NCBI GenBank assembly: GCA_002296055.1
Contig: DBHE01000223.1
Span: forward strand, 3,677-28,798
DNA from: Pseudomonadaceae bacterium UBA836
Lineage (GTDB): Bacteria; Pseudomonadota; Gammaproteobacteria; Pseudomonadales; Pseudomonadaceae
Reading direction: 5' to 3'
DNA length: 25,122 nucleotides
The position numbers and the translations under genes were made by a program. Below are positions 8,573 to 16,175 of the stretch, in pieces. Position 1 is the stretch's first letter, and the number at the start of each line of letters is the position of its first letter. A model generated the notes under the pieces. The model made no database searches. It worked only from the letters and a program-made list of their open reading frames with translations, and was not told where the DNA came from.

Positions 8573-9099
8573 TGTTCAGAACATGCCTGATTGCAGCGCT
8601 CGCCATCACCGCGGGTTGCGTGCGACTGCCTACCGGCGTTGAGCCTGTCAGCCCCTTTGAGGCGGAGCGATATCTCGGTACCTGGTACGAAGTGGCCCGA
8701 TTGGATCACAGCTTTGAACGGGGCTTGAGCCAAGTAACCGCCGAGCACAGCAGCGGCGAGGATGGCACGATCACCGTGATTAATCGTGGTTGCAACGCCG
8801 AGAAGGCCGAATGGGACCAGGCTGAGGGTACGGCACGATTTGTCGAGGGTACCGACACTGGCTTTCTCAAAGTGTCTTTCTTTGGGCCTTTCTACGGTAC
8901 CTACGCGGTATTTGGCCTGGACGAGGACTACCAGCACGCGTTCGTTTCCGGGCCCAATCACGATTATCTCTGGCTGCTGGCGCGCGAGCCAAACCCGGGC
9001 GAGGAGGTCAAACAGGCCTTTGTTGATGCTGCCAGTAAGCGGGGCTTTCCCGTTGATGAGCTGATCTGGGTGGAGCAGGGTAACAGCGCCTGTCAGTAA
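8572..9099 (+). CDS. blc: Outer-membrane lipocalin lipoprotein, Blc family
   Basis: This 175-residue bacterial lipocalin starts with a lipoprotein signal peptide ending in ITAGC, so Cys16 would be lipidated; the next residue is not aspartate, which favours outer-membrane sorting. The lipocalin signature is clear: YLGTWYEVARLDHSFERGL, with Trp38 in the GxW motif, then alternating beta strands and a YLWLLAREP strand near the end. Two cysteines late in the protein could form the usual disulfide. E. coli Blc binds lysophospholipids and fatty acids and is induced under stress. It overlaps the amidotransferase gene by one base and is followed by two tandem hairpins. The lipase-like hydrolase upstream and phospholipase D genes downstream suggest a lipid context, but this link is inference. 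Confidence 0.94.
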   Translation: MFRTCLIAALAITAGCVRLPTGVEPVSPFEAERYLGTWYEVARLDHSFERGLSQVTAEHSSGEDGTITVINRGCNAEKAEWDQAEGTARFVEGTDTGFLKVSFFGPFYGTYAVFGLDEDYQHAFVSGPNHDYLWLLAREPNPGEEVKQAFVDAASKRGFPVDELIWVEQGNSACQ

Positions 9100-9100
9100 A

Positions 9101-9132
9101 GCCCTAAAAAAGGGCATGGCAAGGTGCCATGC
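9101..9132. repeat. Two overlapping tandem hairpins after the lipocalin gene
   Basis: GCCCT(A)5AGGGC (9101–9115) is immediately followed by GCATGGC/GCCATGC (9114–9132) with a 5-nt loop; the two share bases 9114–9115, so they cannot both form fully. They begin 1 bp after the lipocalin stop and end 48 bp before the diguanylate cyclase start. There is no clean T run on the plus strand, so this may be a weak terminator or an RNA stability element. Confidence 0.5.
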
Positions 9133-9180
9133 AGGCAGGGTAATCTGGGGGGGCAAATAATAACCCTGCGGAGCAGAGTC

Positions 9181-10350
9181 ATGCTGGACATGACCACCCT
9201 GATGCTGGTGCTGGCGCTCACTACCGCGACAGCTGGTGTCTGCCTATTGGTGGCCGCCGCCCTGAACCCTCAGGTTCCTGCGATGCGCTTCTGGGCTATG
9301 GGGCTAACGGTCGTGGTGGCTGGAGCCTTGTTGCAAGCGGTTCGCGAGCATTTACCGTTGTGGATTAGCGCCGTCGCGCTAACCCAAGGCTACTTTCTGC
9401 TGTGGTGGGGGGCTCGCAGCTACCGTCACGGCCGATCGCCTGACGGGCTAGGGCGGGCAATGCTGCTGTTCCTTCTCGCTCAAGGTCTGGCGTTCTTCAT
9501 ACTGCGTGATTCGCTGCGCTTCAGCATCATGACCCATAGCGCCATAGTGGTTGTGGTCAGCGTGCTGATGGCCAGTGAGCTACTGCGTACCAAGGCGCGT
9601 CAGCGCACGCTGACGCTGGCCTGGTGCGTCATCTGGGGGTTGCACGCGGCGCTCTACGCCAGGCGTTTCGTGCTTTACCTGCTAGACCCGGTCTACATAC
9701 AGGCGGTTACCTTTGAGCAGGCCGAGCCGGTTGAAGTCCTGAATTACCTCGAAGGTATTGTCTTTATCTACGCCTTCTCGATGCTGTGCATCATGTTTCT
9801 GCTGCGTCGACTGCAGGAAGAGCTCAAGCAGCAAGCCACCCATGACCCGTTGACCAATTTGCTGAATCGCCGCGCATTTGAGGAGGCGGCGCAGCGGCAA
9901 CTGGCTGCCAACCGGCGCCAGGGGCAGGAAGGTGGCCTGATGTTGCTAGACTTGGATCGCTTCAAAAGCATCAATGACACCTGGGGGCACCAAGTGGGGG
10001 ATCGGGTGCTGGCCACCTTCGCGCAATTGTTGAACCGCCAGCTCCGCGAACAGGATCTGGCCTGCCGTTTTGGCGGAGAGGAGTTTCTGCTGTTGGTCTC
10101 GGGCGTCAATCAACAGCAACTGGCTGCGATGGCTCAGCGCTTGCGCGAGCAATGGCAGGCCACTGAGATCGAGGGTGGCGATGGGACCCTCAGTACCACC
10201 GTATCCATCGGCTTCACTATGGTTGGCCCGGCGCCCCTGCATTTGCTGGTAGAGCAGGCTGACCAAGCGCTTTACCGCGCTAAGGAGTCCGGCCGCAATT
10301 GCGCCCACGCCTGGGAGGCATTGCCGCTGGCGGCGTCTGACGATACATAA
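9181..10350 (+). CDS. Membrane diguanylate cyclase (GGDEF domain)
   Basis: This 389-residue protein should make the second messenger cyclic-di-GMP from two GTP. The N-terminal 210 residues contain several hydrophobic helices (roughly 5–27, 38–55, 60–77, 92–108, 117–133, 145–160, 190–208), so the sensor part lies in the inner membrane. The GGDEF domain occupies about 212–385: DPLTNLLNRRAF, DLDRFKSINDTWGHQVGD, and the active-site motif GGEEF at 298–302. An RxxD pair (Arg289–Asp292) sits five residues before it, which is the product-inhibition I-site, so both activity and feedback look intact. No EAL domain is present. The ATG at 9181 follows GGAG by seven bases; a longer in-frame start at 9124 lies inside the hairpins and was rejected. 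The input signal is unknown. Confidence 0.9.
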   Translation: MLDMTTLMLVLALTTATAGVCLLVAAALNPQVPAMRFWAMGLTVVVAGALLQAVREHLPLWISAVALTQGYFLLWWGARSYRHGRSPDGLGRAMLLFLLAQGLAFFILRDSLRFSIMTHSAIVVVVSVLMASELLRTKARQRTLTLAWCVIWGLHAALYARRFVLYLLDPVYIQAVTFEQAEPVEVLNYLEGIVFIYAFSMLCIMFLLRRLQEELKQQATHDPLTNLLNRRAFEEAAQRQLAANRRQGQEGGLMLLDLDRFKSINDTWGHQVGDRVLATFAQLLNRQLREQDLACRFGGEEFLLLVSGVNQQQLAAMAQRLREQWQATEIEGGDGTLSTTVSIGFTMVGPAPLHLLVEQADQALYRAKESGRNCAHAWEALPLAASDDT

Positions 10351-10391
10351 GCGGTTGGCAGATTTTCCTGATACGCATCTTGTTTTTGTTT

Positions 10392-10408
10392 ACTCTGTCA
10401 AATAGAGT
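10392..10408. promoter_or_regulatory. Inverted repeat, candidate operator for the membrane protein/winged-helix pair
   Basis: ACTCT and AGAGT flank a 7-bp spacer (GTCAAAT), 38 bp before the start of the membrane-protein gene. A weak sigma-70-like pair (TTGTTT at 10380–10385, TAGAGT at 10403–10408, 17-bp spacer) would place the right arm on the -10 element. A site where a repressor blocks RNA polymerase is a natural reading, and the small regulator two genes on is the obvious candidate, but neither is shown. Confidence 0.35.
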
Positions 10409-10446
10409 GCTTTGCAACGATAAAAACAAAGATCACGGATATTGCC

Positions 10447-10992
10447 ATGCCCCCTTCACGCGAGGAGGCCGCCCTGGCCCTGCGCGAAATCAGTAACGTG
10501 CAGGCCCGCGTCGCCGGCTTTCAGGATTACCGCTTCGAGGCCAGTCAGCTGATCCTCTGGGGCGTGCTCAATATAACGGGTTGTGTACTCACTGCGTTGC
10601 TGCAGTCGCACTTGCTGCTGATCTGGGGCTGCGTTGCGACGACCGGCGTGCTGGTCGGCGCTCGTATGGCTAAAGCCAGCAGTGATTCCCCCGGTGTGGT
10701 CCCGCGCTATCTGCTTATCGTTCTTTCCATACTGCTCTTCGACTTTATTCTGCACCTGCTGTTCTGGCCAATAACGCCTCGCCAGGGCGCCATGATCGTT
10801 CCCTTGTTTGTGGCCACCCTCTATGTCATTCGCGGGGCCCAGTCGCGCCCTCGTTACATAGTGATTGGCAGCGTGTTGGCCACGCTTTGCTGTTGCACCT
10901 ACGCGTTCGCCGGTGCCGCTTATTGGTGGCTGCTGGCACTGAGCTGGGGCGGCACGCTGGTGGCGTCTGGCTGCTGGCTGCGGAGGTGCTGA
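10447..10992 (+). CDS. Multi-pass inner-membrane protein of unknown function
   Basis: I do not recognise this 181-residue protein as a named family. It has a soluble N-terminus of about 30 residues (REISNVQARVAGFQDYRFEA) and then about five or six hydrophobic helices (about 32–52, 55–72, 88–107, 114–128, 136–155, 157–176), so it should be integral to the inner membrane. No enzyme motif is visible. The stop codon overlaps the start of the following winged-helix regulator by one base (TGATG), and that gene's ribosome-binding site GGAGG lies inside this one, so the two form a coupled pair. Pairs of a small membrane protein and a winged-helix protein are common in proteobacteria and suggest that the membrane protein is either the target or the partner of the regulator. 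Confidence 0.75.
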   Translation: MPPSREEAALALREISNVQARVAGFQDYRFEASQLILWGVLNITGCVLTALLQSHLLLIWGCVATTGVLVGARMAKASSDSPGVVPRYLLIVLSILLFDFILHLLFWPITPRQGAMIVPLFVATLYVIRGAQSRPRYIVIGSVLATLCCCTYAFAGAAYWWLLALSWGGTLVASGCWLRRC

Positions 10993-11297
10993 TGCAAACG
11001 CCTAACGATCTGATTCATCAGCCCGTGCGCCTGAAAATCATGGCAGCACTCAATACGCTTGGCTCCAGCCAGTGGCTGGACTTTGTCTCGCTGCGCGGCA
11101 TTGTCGATACCACCGACGGTAACCTCGGCGCGCACCTTGGCACCCTTGAGGGGGCCAACTATGTCCGTATCAAAAAAGACTTTGTCGGCAAGAAACCGCG
11201 CACGCGGGTTTGCCTGACGGCAGGGGGGCGTGAGGCTTTTGGGCAGTATGTGGCCGAGCTACACGCCATCCTCACACCACAGAACATCGACGGCTGA
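10992..11297 (+). CDS. Small winged-helix transcriptional regulator
   Basis: This 101-residue cytoplasmic protein has the layout of a MarR/ArsR-like winged-helix DNA-binding domain (compare the PF13601-type family). LIHQPVRLKIMAALNTLG forms the first helix, SLRGIVDTTDGNLGAHLGTLEGANYVRIKK is the helix-turn-helix with the recognition helix (NLGAHLGTLE), and KPRTRVCLTAGGREAFGQYVAEL is the wing plus last helix. There is no separate ligand-binding domain. GGAGG sits six bases before the ATG. The coupled membrane-protein gene upstream and the inverted repeat before it suggest autoregulation. exbB starts 52 bp downstream; read-through transcription into the TonB genes is possible but not shown. Confidence 0.85.
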   Translation: MQTPNDLIHQPVRLKIMAALNTLGSSQWLDFVSLRGIVDTTDGNLGAHLGTLEGANYVRIKKDFVGKKPRTRVCLTAGGREAFGQYVAELHAILTPQNIDG

Positions 11298-11349
11298 TCA
11301 GCCAACGCATGCAAAAGCACTTACAACAACCACAACAATCGGGGTTTCC

Positions 11350-12270
11350 ATGCAGAATCGTTCCTACTCCTTAACCGCCACCCGTTGGCAGCAGCGCTTG
11401 CGCGCACTTTCACTGCTGGTGCTGCTCGGGGCCGGCGGCACCTCGGCCGGACTGGTGCTGGCACAGGCCGAGGCGGATGGAAGCCAGGCACCGGCCGCTG
11501 CGGCCGCACCTGCTGCGGCGCCGGCGTCGGAGGCAACTACGAGCGCCGCTGTCAGCCCCGCGTCGGTCACGGCTCCAGCCCCAGCGGCGGTGGAGCACAC
11601 CAGCTTTGGTGTGAAGGAGATGTATCTGCAGGCCGACCCGCTGGTCAAGTCGGTGATGATTCTACTGGTGTTTTGCTCGCTGCTGACCTGGGCGGTGCTG
11701 CTGGAGAAGATTTTTGTCTTCGGCCGCGCACGGCGTCGCAACGCGCGTTTTCTCAAGGCTTTTCGTGCGGGTCAGCCCGAGCAGCTGGGCGATCAACTGG
11801 AGCACAGCGCAATGGGGCGCATGTGGCAGGTAGCACAGGGCGAGCTACGGCATTTTCGCTCTCTCAATGTTGAGAAGGACGAGCCGGACCGCATCAATCG
11901 CCTGTTGCAACGCATTGCCCTGACCGCCGGCATTGTGCAGGAGCGCGATCTGGCGCGCATGGGCAGCATGATGGGCGTGCTGGCGACCATTGGCGCTACG
12001 GCACCCTTTATCGGCTTGTTCGGCACCGTGTGGGGTATTCTCAACAGCTTTGCCAGCATCGCTACGCTGAAGTCCGCCAGCCTGGCTGTGGTGGCCCCCG
12101 GTATCGCCGAGGCTCTGCTGGCCACCGCGCTCGGCTTGTTCGCTGCTATCCCCGCCGTGATGATCTTCAACAAATTTGCCCGCGACATTAACGGTTTTGT
12201 CGGCGCTCTGGACAACTTCTCTGCCGAGATGATCGCCAGCGTTTCCCGTCAACTGGACGAAGGGCGCTGA
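11350..12270 (+). CDS. exbB: TonB-system energiser, ExbB/TolQ/MotA-type proton channel
   Basis: This 306-residue inner-membrane protein carries proton flow that drives TonB. It has a hydrophobic N-terminal segment that looks like a signal sequence (about 17–38), followed by a long alanine- and proline-rich linker (about 43–85), a form of ExbB known from Pseudomonas with an extended periplasmic N-terminus. The core has three membrane segments: about 97–117, then the conserved ATIGATAPFIGLFGTVWGIL near 220 and VVAPGIAEALLATALGL near 255. These two later segments carry the family's conserved pore residues. The chosen ATG at 11350 follows a GGGG stretch rather than a strong ribosome-binding site; it starts a clear signal-type segment. 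It ends one base before exbD, in the order exbB-exbD-tonB. Confidence 0.94.
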   Translation: MQNRSYSLTATRWQQRLRALSLLVLLGAGGTSAGLVLAQAEADGSQAPAAAAAPAAAPASEATTSAAVSPASVTAPAPAAVEHTSFGVKEMYLQADPLVKSVMILLVFCSLLTWAVLLEKIFVFGRARRRNARFLKAFRAGQPEQLGDQLEHSAMGRMWQVAQGELRHFRSLNVEKDEPDRINRLLQRIALTAGIVQERDLARMGSMMGVLATIGATAPFIGLFGTVWGILNSFASIATLKSASLAVVAPGIAEALLATALGLFAAIPAVMIFNKFARDINGFVGALDNFSAEMIASVSRQLDEGR

Positions 12271-12271
12271 T

Positions 12272-12706
12272 ATGGGAATCCAGCTGAATTCAGGGCCGCT
12301 GGTCAAGCGGCACAATTATCAGGAAAACGCGGAGATGAACATCACGCCCTTTGTGGATGTGATGCTCGTGCTGCTGATCATCTTCATGGTAGCAGCGCCG
12401 CTGGCGACCGTGGATGTGCCAGTTGATCTGCCCAGCAACGCTGCAACGCCAAACCCGCCACCGGAAGACCCTGTCTATGTCAGTGTGCAGGCCGACGGTA
12501 CGCTGTTTGTGCAGGAGCAGGCGCTCAACCTGGAGCAGCTCGCCGCGGGCGTGCACGCCATTACCGGTAATGATCTGCGCACGCGGTTGTTCCTGCGCGG
12601 GGACAAAACGGTGGAATACGGCACGCTGATGCAGGTGATGAACACCCTGCAAAAAGCCGGTTATGCGCAGATCAGTCTGGTCGCCTCGGAAGAACTGGAG
12701 CCCTGA
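12272..12706 (+). CDS. exbD: TonB-system energiser, ExbD/TolR
   Basis: This 144-residue inner-membrane protein partners ExbB. It has a short cytoplasmic N-terminus, one membrane helix (about 26–46) in NITPFVDVMLVLLIIFMV with the essential Asp29, and a periplasmic domain (YVSVQADGTLFVQEQALN; TRLFLRGDKTVEYGTLMQVMNTLQKAG). Asp29 is the protonatable residue of ExbD and TolR. It starts one base after the exbB stop, and its stop overlaps the tonB start by one base (TGATG). The residues fit both ExbD and TolR families, but the neighbouring TonB makes ExbD the correct reading. Confidence 0.95.
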   Translation: MGIQLNSGPLVKRHNYQENAEMNITPFVDVMLVLLIIFMVAAPLATVDVPVDLPSNAATPNPPPEDPVYVSVQADGTLFVQEQALNLEQLAAGVHAITGNDLRTRLFLRGDKTVEYGTLMQVMNTLQKAGYAQISLVASEELEP

Positions 12707-13425
12707 TGGACACGAACGCAAACCGCAGCCGCTGGCCATTGCGCCTGTTGGTCGCGGCGGTGTCGGTCGGCTTGCATGTGGCGTTGCTGGTCTGGTTGAT
12801 GGGCGCGCAGTTTCGCCACCAACCACTGCCGGCTGGCCCCGAGGCCATTGCGGTGGATATCTATGTTCCACCGCCACCTCCGCCGCCTGAGCCGGAGCCA
12901 GAGCCTGAACCCGAGCCGGAGCCAGAACCGGAGCCCGAGCCCGAGCCGCTTCCCGAGCCGCCCAAACCGCGCCCGGCGCCACGGCCCACGCCGCCGCCAG
13001 CACCGCCCAAGCCAAGTGGTCCGCCAGTGCATAGCTTTGGCGCCAACCAGCAATGGGCCGCGCCGCCGAGTCCGCCACCTGCAGCGCAAGCCAGTAGTCG
13101 GGGACGCATGGCGCCGTCGGGGTATGCCGATACGGTAAAGGGCAGAGTGACGGCACAACTGCGTCGACCCGCAGGGTCGGTGTATAAGCCGCCGCCTGGC
13201 TATCAGGGTGACCCGGAAGATTTCAAACGCCAGTGCTACATCCCCTATGAAATTACCGTGGATGGCAATGGGCAGATGGTGTCCTTCGAGATCGACCGTT
13301 GTGGTGATGCGGTGCTGGACCAGGCAGCCGAGCAAGCCATTCGTCAGGCTGGTCCGTTCCCACCGCCGCCCGGCGGTGGCACTGGGCGCTACACCATTTA
13401 CGGCACAGCTATCTTTATTGATTGA
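12706..13425 (+). CDS. tonB: TonB energy-transducing protein with a long Pro-Glu repeat
   Basis: This 239-residue protein spans the inner membrane once (about 11–32) and reaches across the periplasm to outer-membrane receptors. The membrane helix has the TonB SxxxH pattern (Ser20, His24). A poly-proline run at 55–61 leads into ten Pro-Glu units (61–81), then a Pro/Lys-rich stretch, which together form the rigid spacer. The C-terminal domain (about 125–239) follows the TonB fold: YADTVKGRVTAQLRRP, YIPYEITVDGNGQMVSFEI and GDAVLDQAAEQAIRQAGPFP. It carries two cysteines (QCYIPY and DRCGDA) that could form a disulfide in the periplasm, less usual for TonB. No receptor or Fur box is visible in this window, so the substrate is unknown. 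Confidence 0.93.
   Translation: MDTNANRSRWPLRLLVAAVSVGLHVALLVWLMGAQFRHQPLPAGPEAIAVDIYVPPPPPPPEPEPEPEPEPEPEPEPEPEPLPEPPKPRPAPRPTPPPAPPKPSGPPVHSFGANQQWAAPPSPPPAAQASSRGRMAPSGYADTVKGRVTAQLRRPAGSVYKPPPGYQGDPEDFKRQCYIPYEITVDGNGQMVSFEIDRCGDAVLDQAAEQAIRQAGPFPPPPGGGTGRYTIYGTAIFID
12886..12948 (+). repeat. Pro-Glu coding repeat in tonB
   Basis: About ten imperfect hexanucleotide units (such as CCGGAG and CCAGAG/CCTGAA) code for (Pro-Glu)n. The codons vary, so slippage is less likely than in a perfect repeat, but the copy number could still differ between strains. Confidence 0.85.
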
Positions 13426-13440
13426 TCAGGGAGTGAACGC

Positions 13441-16050
13441 ATGTTGAATCTATCGCGCAGTGCATTGATCGCTCTGACCGCGCTGCTTGGCGCCTGCGCC
13501 AGCAGTCCGCCGCCGGGCCCCAAGCCCAAGCCTGACCTCACGCCTCGGCTGTCTTCCTTGCCTGCACCGGGGAGGGCCAGCTTTGACTGCAGTGGTGCCT
13601 TGCCCGAGGTGCATCGGCAAATCTGCGACAACGATAGCCTCGCGGCCCAGGACAAGGCCTTGGCCGAGCTGTTGCACAGCCGTCTCGACGAGCTGGATCT
13701 GCCGGGTGCGCTGGTTCTGGCAGCCAGTCAGCGACAGTGGCAACTGGCCCGCGCCGGCTATTGTGGCCTGGGTAACGACACCGATACGGCGATGATCAGC
13801 AACCTCGACGCACAGCGCTGTTTGCAGCGTCTATACCAAGAGCGTACCGAGCAGGTTCGCCGTTGGCCGATGCCCCAGGCGGCGGGGCGAACCCAACGTC
13901 ACGCCTGGGCCAGCTACGCCGAGTTTCGTCTGGCGGATGAGCAGCGCCCCGGCTTCTGCGGCCCCATTGCCGCAGCACTCAATACTGCGCTGGCTGCCGA
14001 AGGTGATCCGAACATCGCTCAGCTGGCCGGCGCCGAGCTGCTGGCTGGCAACCGAGCAGACACCAACGAGGTCAGTCGTAATGGCCATCGTTACCGGGTC
14101 GAGCTCTACAACGCAGGGCTGTACGCTGGCTACCAACAACGCGCACGGGGCTTGCTGATTGGTGAGCGGGTTGTGATGGATCATCGTACCTTGCCGGCCT
14201 GGGTCGCCAAACAGCCCAACTATGGCGGGCGGGCCAACGCATCCTCATCGCAGACCAGCGATTACGCCAGTATCGATCTGTTCAGCTATCAAGGTGAAAC
14301 GCTGGCGCTGGTCAATGAAACCTGGGGTTTCTACTCACCCGCGGCACGGGGTGAGTCTGCTTACGCGGGCGTGTATGCCCTGGGCGCCGAGTTGCAGCCG
14401 TTGTGTTTGATGCAAAGTTACCTGACGCCGCCACGCACCGACACCCTGCGTGGTTTACCCACCTTTGCCTTGCTGGACGCAGAGCTGAACAGCCTGGCCG
14501 GAGATCCGTTGCCGGGCTATTCCCAGCAAGATCGCCGCGATCTGCACCAGCGTTGGAAGGAGCGTCAATGGACGCTGCTCAACCTACCACTGCTGGGTGT
14601 GGACGAGTACACGCGCAGCGGCCGCGAAGCTGCCGTTCGCCAGCGCCATGACGCCGCTATGGATGCCTTCTTTGCCTGGTCGGAGCGCAACCTCAGCAAC
14701 AAGCAGCGTTACCGTCGCATCATGCCGCTGCTGGCACCGGCGCAGCGTGAATTGGCTGGCATGTTTATCGAGCAGGGTTTGAACGCAGAGGAAGCCGAGT
14801 TGGCAGCAAACCTGCTCTTCCACGAGAGTTTTGCCCGGACCATGGAAAATCTGCAGGTCCCTGAGCAGCTCCCAGCGGAGCTGGCCGCGCCCTTTGCCCG
14901 TTATCAGCCGCGCTATGCCTTTGCGCCAGAGCCGGGCGCCCTTGAGCAGGGACGACAGTTTGCGACGCTGCACAGCGTGCTGCTGAACGGCGCCCCCCTA
15001 AATGTGGTGAGCGACTTTATTGCCTACGAAACCGAGGTGCTGGGGCCAGCGCGCGGGCAGGGCGCCGACGGCGATACTGCATTGATGGCCGCCGTTGCCA
15101 ACCCTGATGCCGTCAGCCTGCTACTGCAGCAGGGTTTTGACCCGAACGCCGGCAACGACTGGGGCAAGACACCACTGATGGTGGCGGCGCAACAGGGGGA
15201 AGTGGAGTCTATCCGCCGGCTGCTTGCGGCAGGTGCCAATGTGCATGCTGAAACTCGCAGCGTAACGAACGTTGGTGTGGGAGGGCCGGATCGTCGTGAA
15301 GCCGCTGATGGACGCCAGACGGCGTTATTACTAGCCGCGACCAGTGCCAATGAGGCAAGCATTCGCAGCCTGATGGAGGCTGGCGCCATGCGGCAAGCCT
15401 GGCGCGGTTACGATGAGCAGATTTGCCGCGCGGTCGCAGGTAACACGGAGCTGTCGAGCGGTCAGCGTGACAGCTTTAAGGCCTCCGAGCTCTGCGCTAG
15501 CACCTATGCACCGTTGCCAGTCAGTGCGCAGAAGGCGGTGGATATTCGCGCCGGTGATGAGCTGCAGGTGCGAGAAGACGGCAAACTTTACCCGGTACGA
15601 CTGCTTACCCGGCCGGCTACCACGATGTTTGGTCGAGCTACTCAAATGGCGCCAGACGAGTTGTTGGCAGAGGTGGGCGGCATGGCCGTCAACGTGGCGG
15701 TCACGGCTCAACGTCGGGGCAAGGTGCGAGTCTCTGGCCCATTGAATCTGGTATTTGATGACCTGGCGAGTAATACCCCCGAACAGCTGAACTTCATGGT
15801 TGCCTACGCGGTAGATGGCACGCCGGTACCGCAGGCCGGTTACCAGGCGCGCCAGGTACCTGAGCAGAAAGTGCTGAGCCTGGATTACGACGCTGCGCAG
15901 CACAGCGTGGAATCGGCTTGGCGAGCGTTGTACAGTGCGGCCTATACTCAAGGCTTGAAACCTGCTCAAAGCGGATATGTCGTAATTGATAACCGCGGCG
16001 CTCGTCGTATCAGCTACCAGTTGGTGGTCAGCGACCAATACGAGGAATGA
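13441..16050 (+). CDS. Large lipoprotein with an LprI/DUF1311-like N-terminus and ankyrin repeats
   Basis: This 869-residue protein starts with a lipoprotein signal ending in LLGAC (Cys19, next residue Ala, favouring the outer membrane) and a proline-rich linker. Residues about 48–138 look like the LprI/DUF1311 domain: four cysteines (50, 62, 108, 127) and the pattern of LA..D..L, then QRQWQLAR and a final RC.....Y..R. LprI proteins in mycobacteria inhibit lysozyme. The long middle (about 150–530) is unassigned. Residues about 540–650 form ankyrin repeats (GDTALMAAVANPDAVSLLLQ, then GKTPLMVAAQQGEVESIRRL, then QTALLLAATSANEASIRSLM). The last 200 residues (RRISYQLVVSDQYE at the end) are unassigned. 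It begins 15 bp after tonB with GGGAG before the ATG, so it is probably in the same operon. Function is not known. Confidence 0.8.
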   Translation: MLNLSRSALIALTALLGACASSPPPGPKPKPDLTPRLSSLPAPGRASFDCSGALPEVHRQICDNDSLAAQDKALAELLHSRLDELDLPGALVLAASQRQWQLARAGYCGLGNDTDTAMISNLDAQRCLQRLYQERTEQVRRWPMPQAAGRTQRHAWASYAEFRLADEQRPGFCGPIAAALNTALAAEGDPNIAQLAGAELLAGNRADTNEVSRNGHRYRVELYNAGLYAGYQQRARGLLIGERVVMDHRTLPAWVAKQPNYGGRANASSSQTSDYASIDLFSYQGETLALVNETWGFYSPAARGESAYAGVYALGAELQPLCLMQSYLTPPRTDTLRGLPTFALLDAELNSLAGDPLPGYSQQDRRDLHQRWKERQWTLLNLPLLGVDEYTRSGREAAVRQRHDAAMDAFFAWSERNLSNKQRYRRIMPLLAPAQRELAGMFIEQGLNAEEAELAANLLFHESFARTMENLQVPEQLPAELAAPFARYQPRYAFAPEPGALEQGRQFATLHSVLLNGAPLNVVSDFIAYETEVLGPARGQGADGDTALMAAVANPDAVSLLLQQGFDPNAGNDWGKTPLMVAAQQGEVESIRRLLAAGANVHAETRSVTNVGVGGPDRREAADGRQTALLLAATSANEASIRSLMEAGAMRQAWRGYDEQICRAVAGNTELSSGQRDSFKASELCASTYAPLPVSAQKAVDIRAGDELQVREDGKLYPVRLLTRPATTMFGRATQMAPDELLAEVGGMAVNVAVTAQRRGKVRVSGPLNLVFDDLASNTPEQLNFMVAYAVDGTPVPQAGYQARQVPEQKVLSLDYDAAQHSVESAWRALYSAAYTQGLKPAQSGYVVIDNRGARRISYQLVVSDQYEE

Positions 16051-16131
16051 GCAGCTGAGGTGTGTTGAGGGTTCGTCTGTGCGCTGCCAGTCAGCGTGCG
16101 GTCGAATCGTCAGCAAATGCCAGGATCACAA

Positions 16132-16157
16132 GCCCGGTTCGCACGTGCCGGGCCTTT
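16132..16157 (+). terminator. Terminator after the exbB–LprI/ankyrin operon
   Basis: GCCCGG and CCGGGC flank a 10-nt loop and are followed by CTTTGTTAT. It lies 82 bp after the LprI/ankyrin stop and 18 bp before the next start, so it separates the operon from the PLD gene. The stem is short (6 bp) and the T run is impure. Confidence 0.5.
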
Positions 16158-16175
16158 GTTATAAAGGATGTTTGA

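Noticed and set aside
12290..13156. Long minus-strand frames opposite exbD and tonB
   Set aside because: They mirror the repetitive Pro-Glu and GC-rich codons of the real genes on the plus strand; glycine/serine repeats are the antisense of the same repeat.
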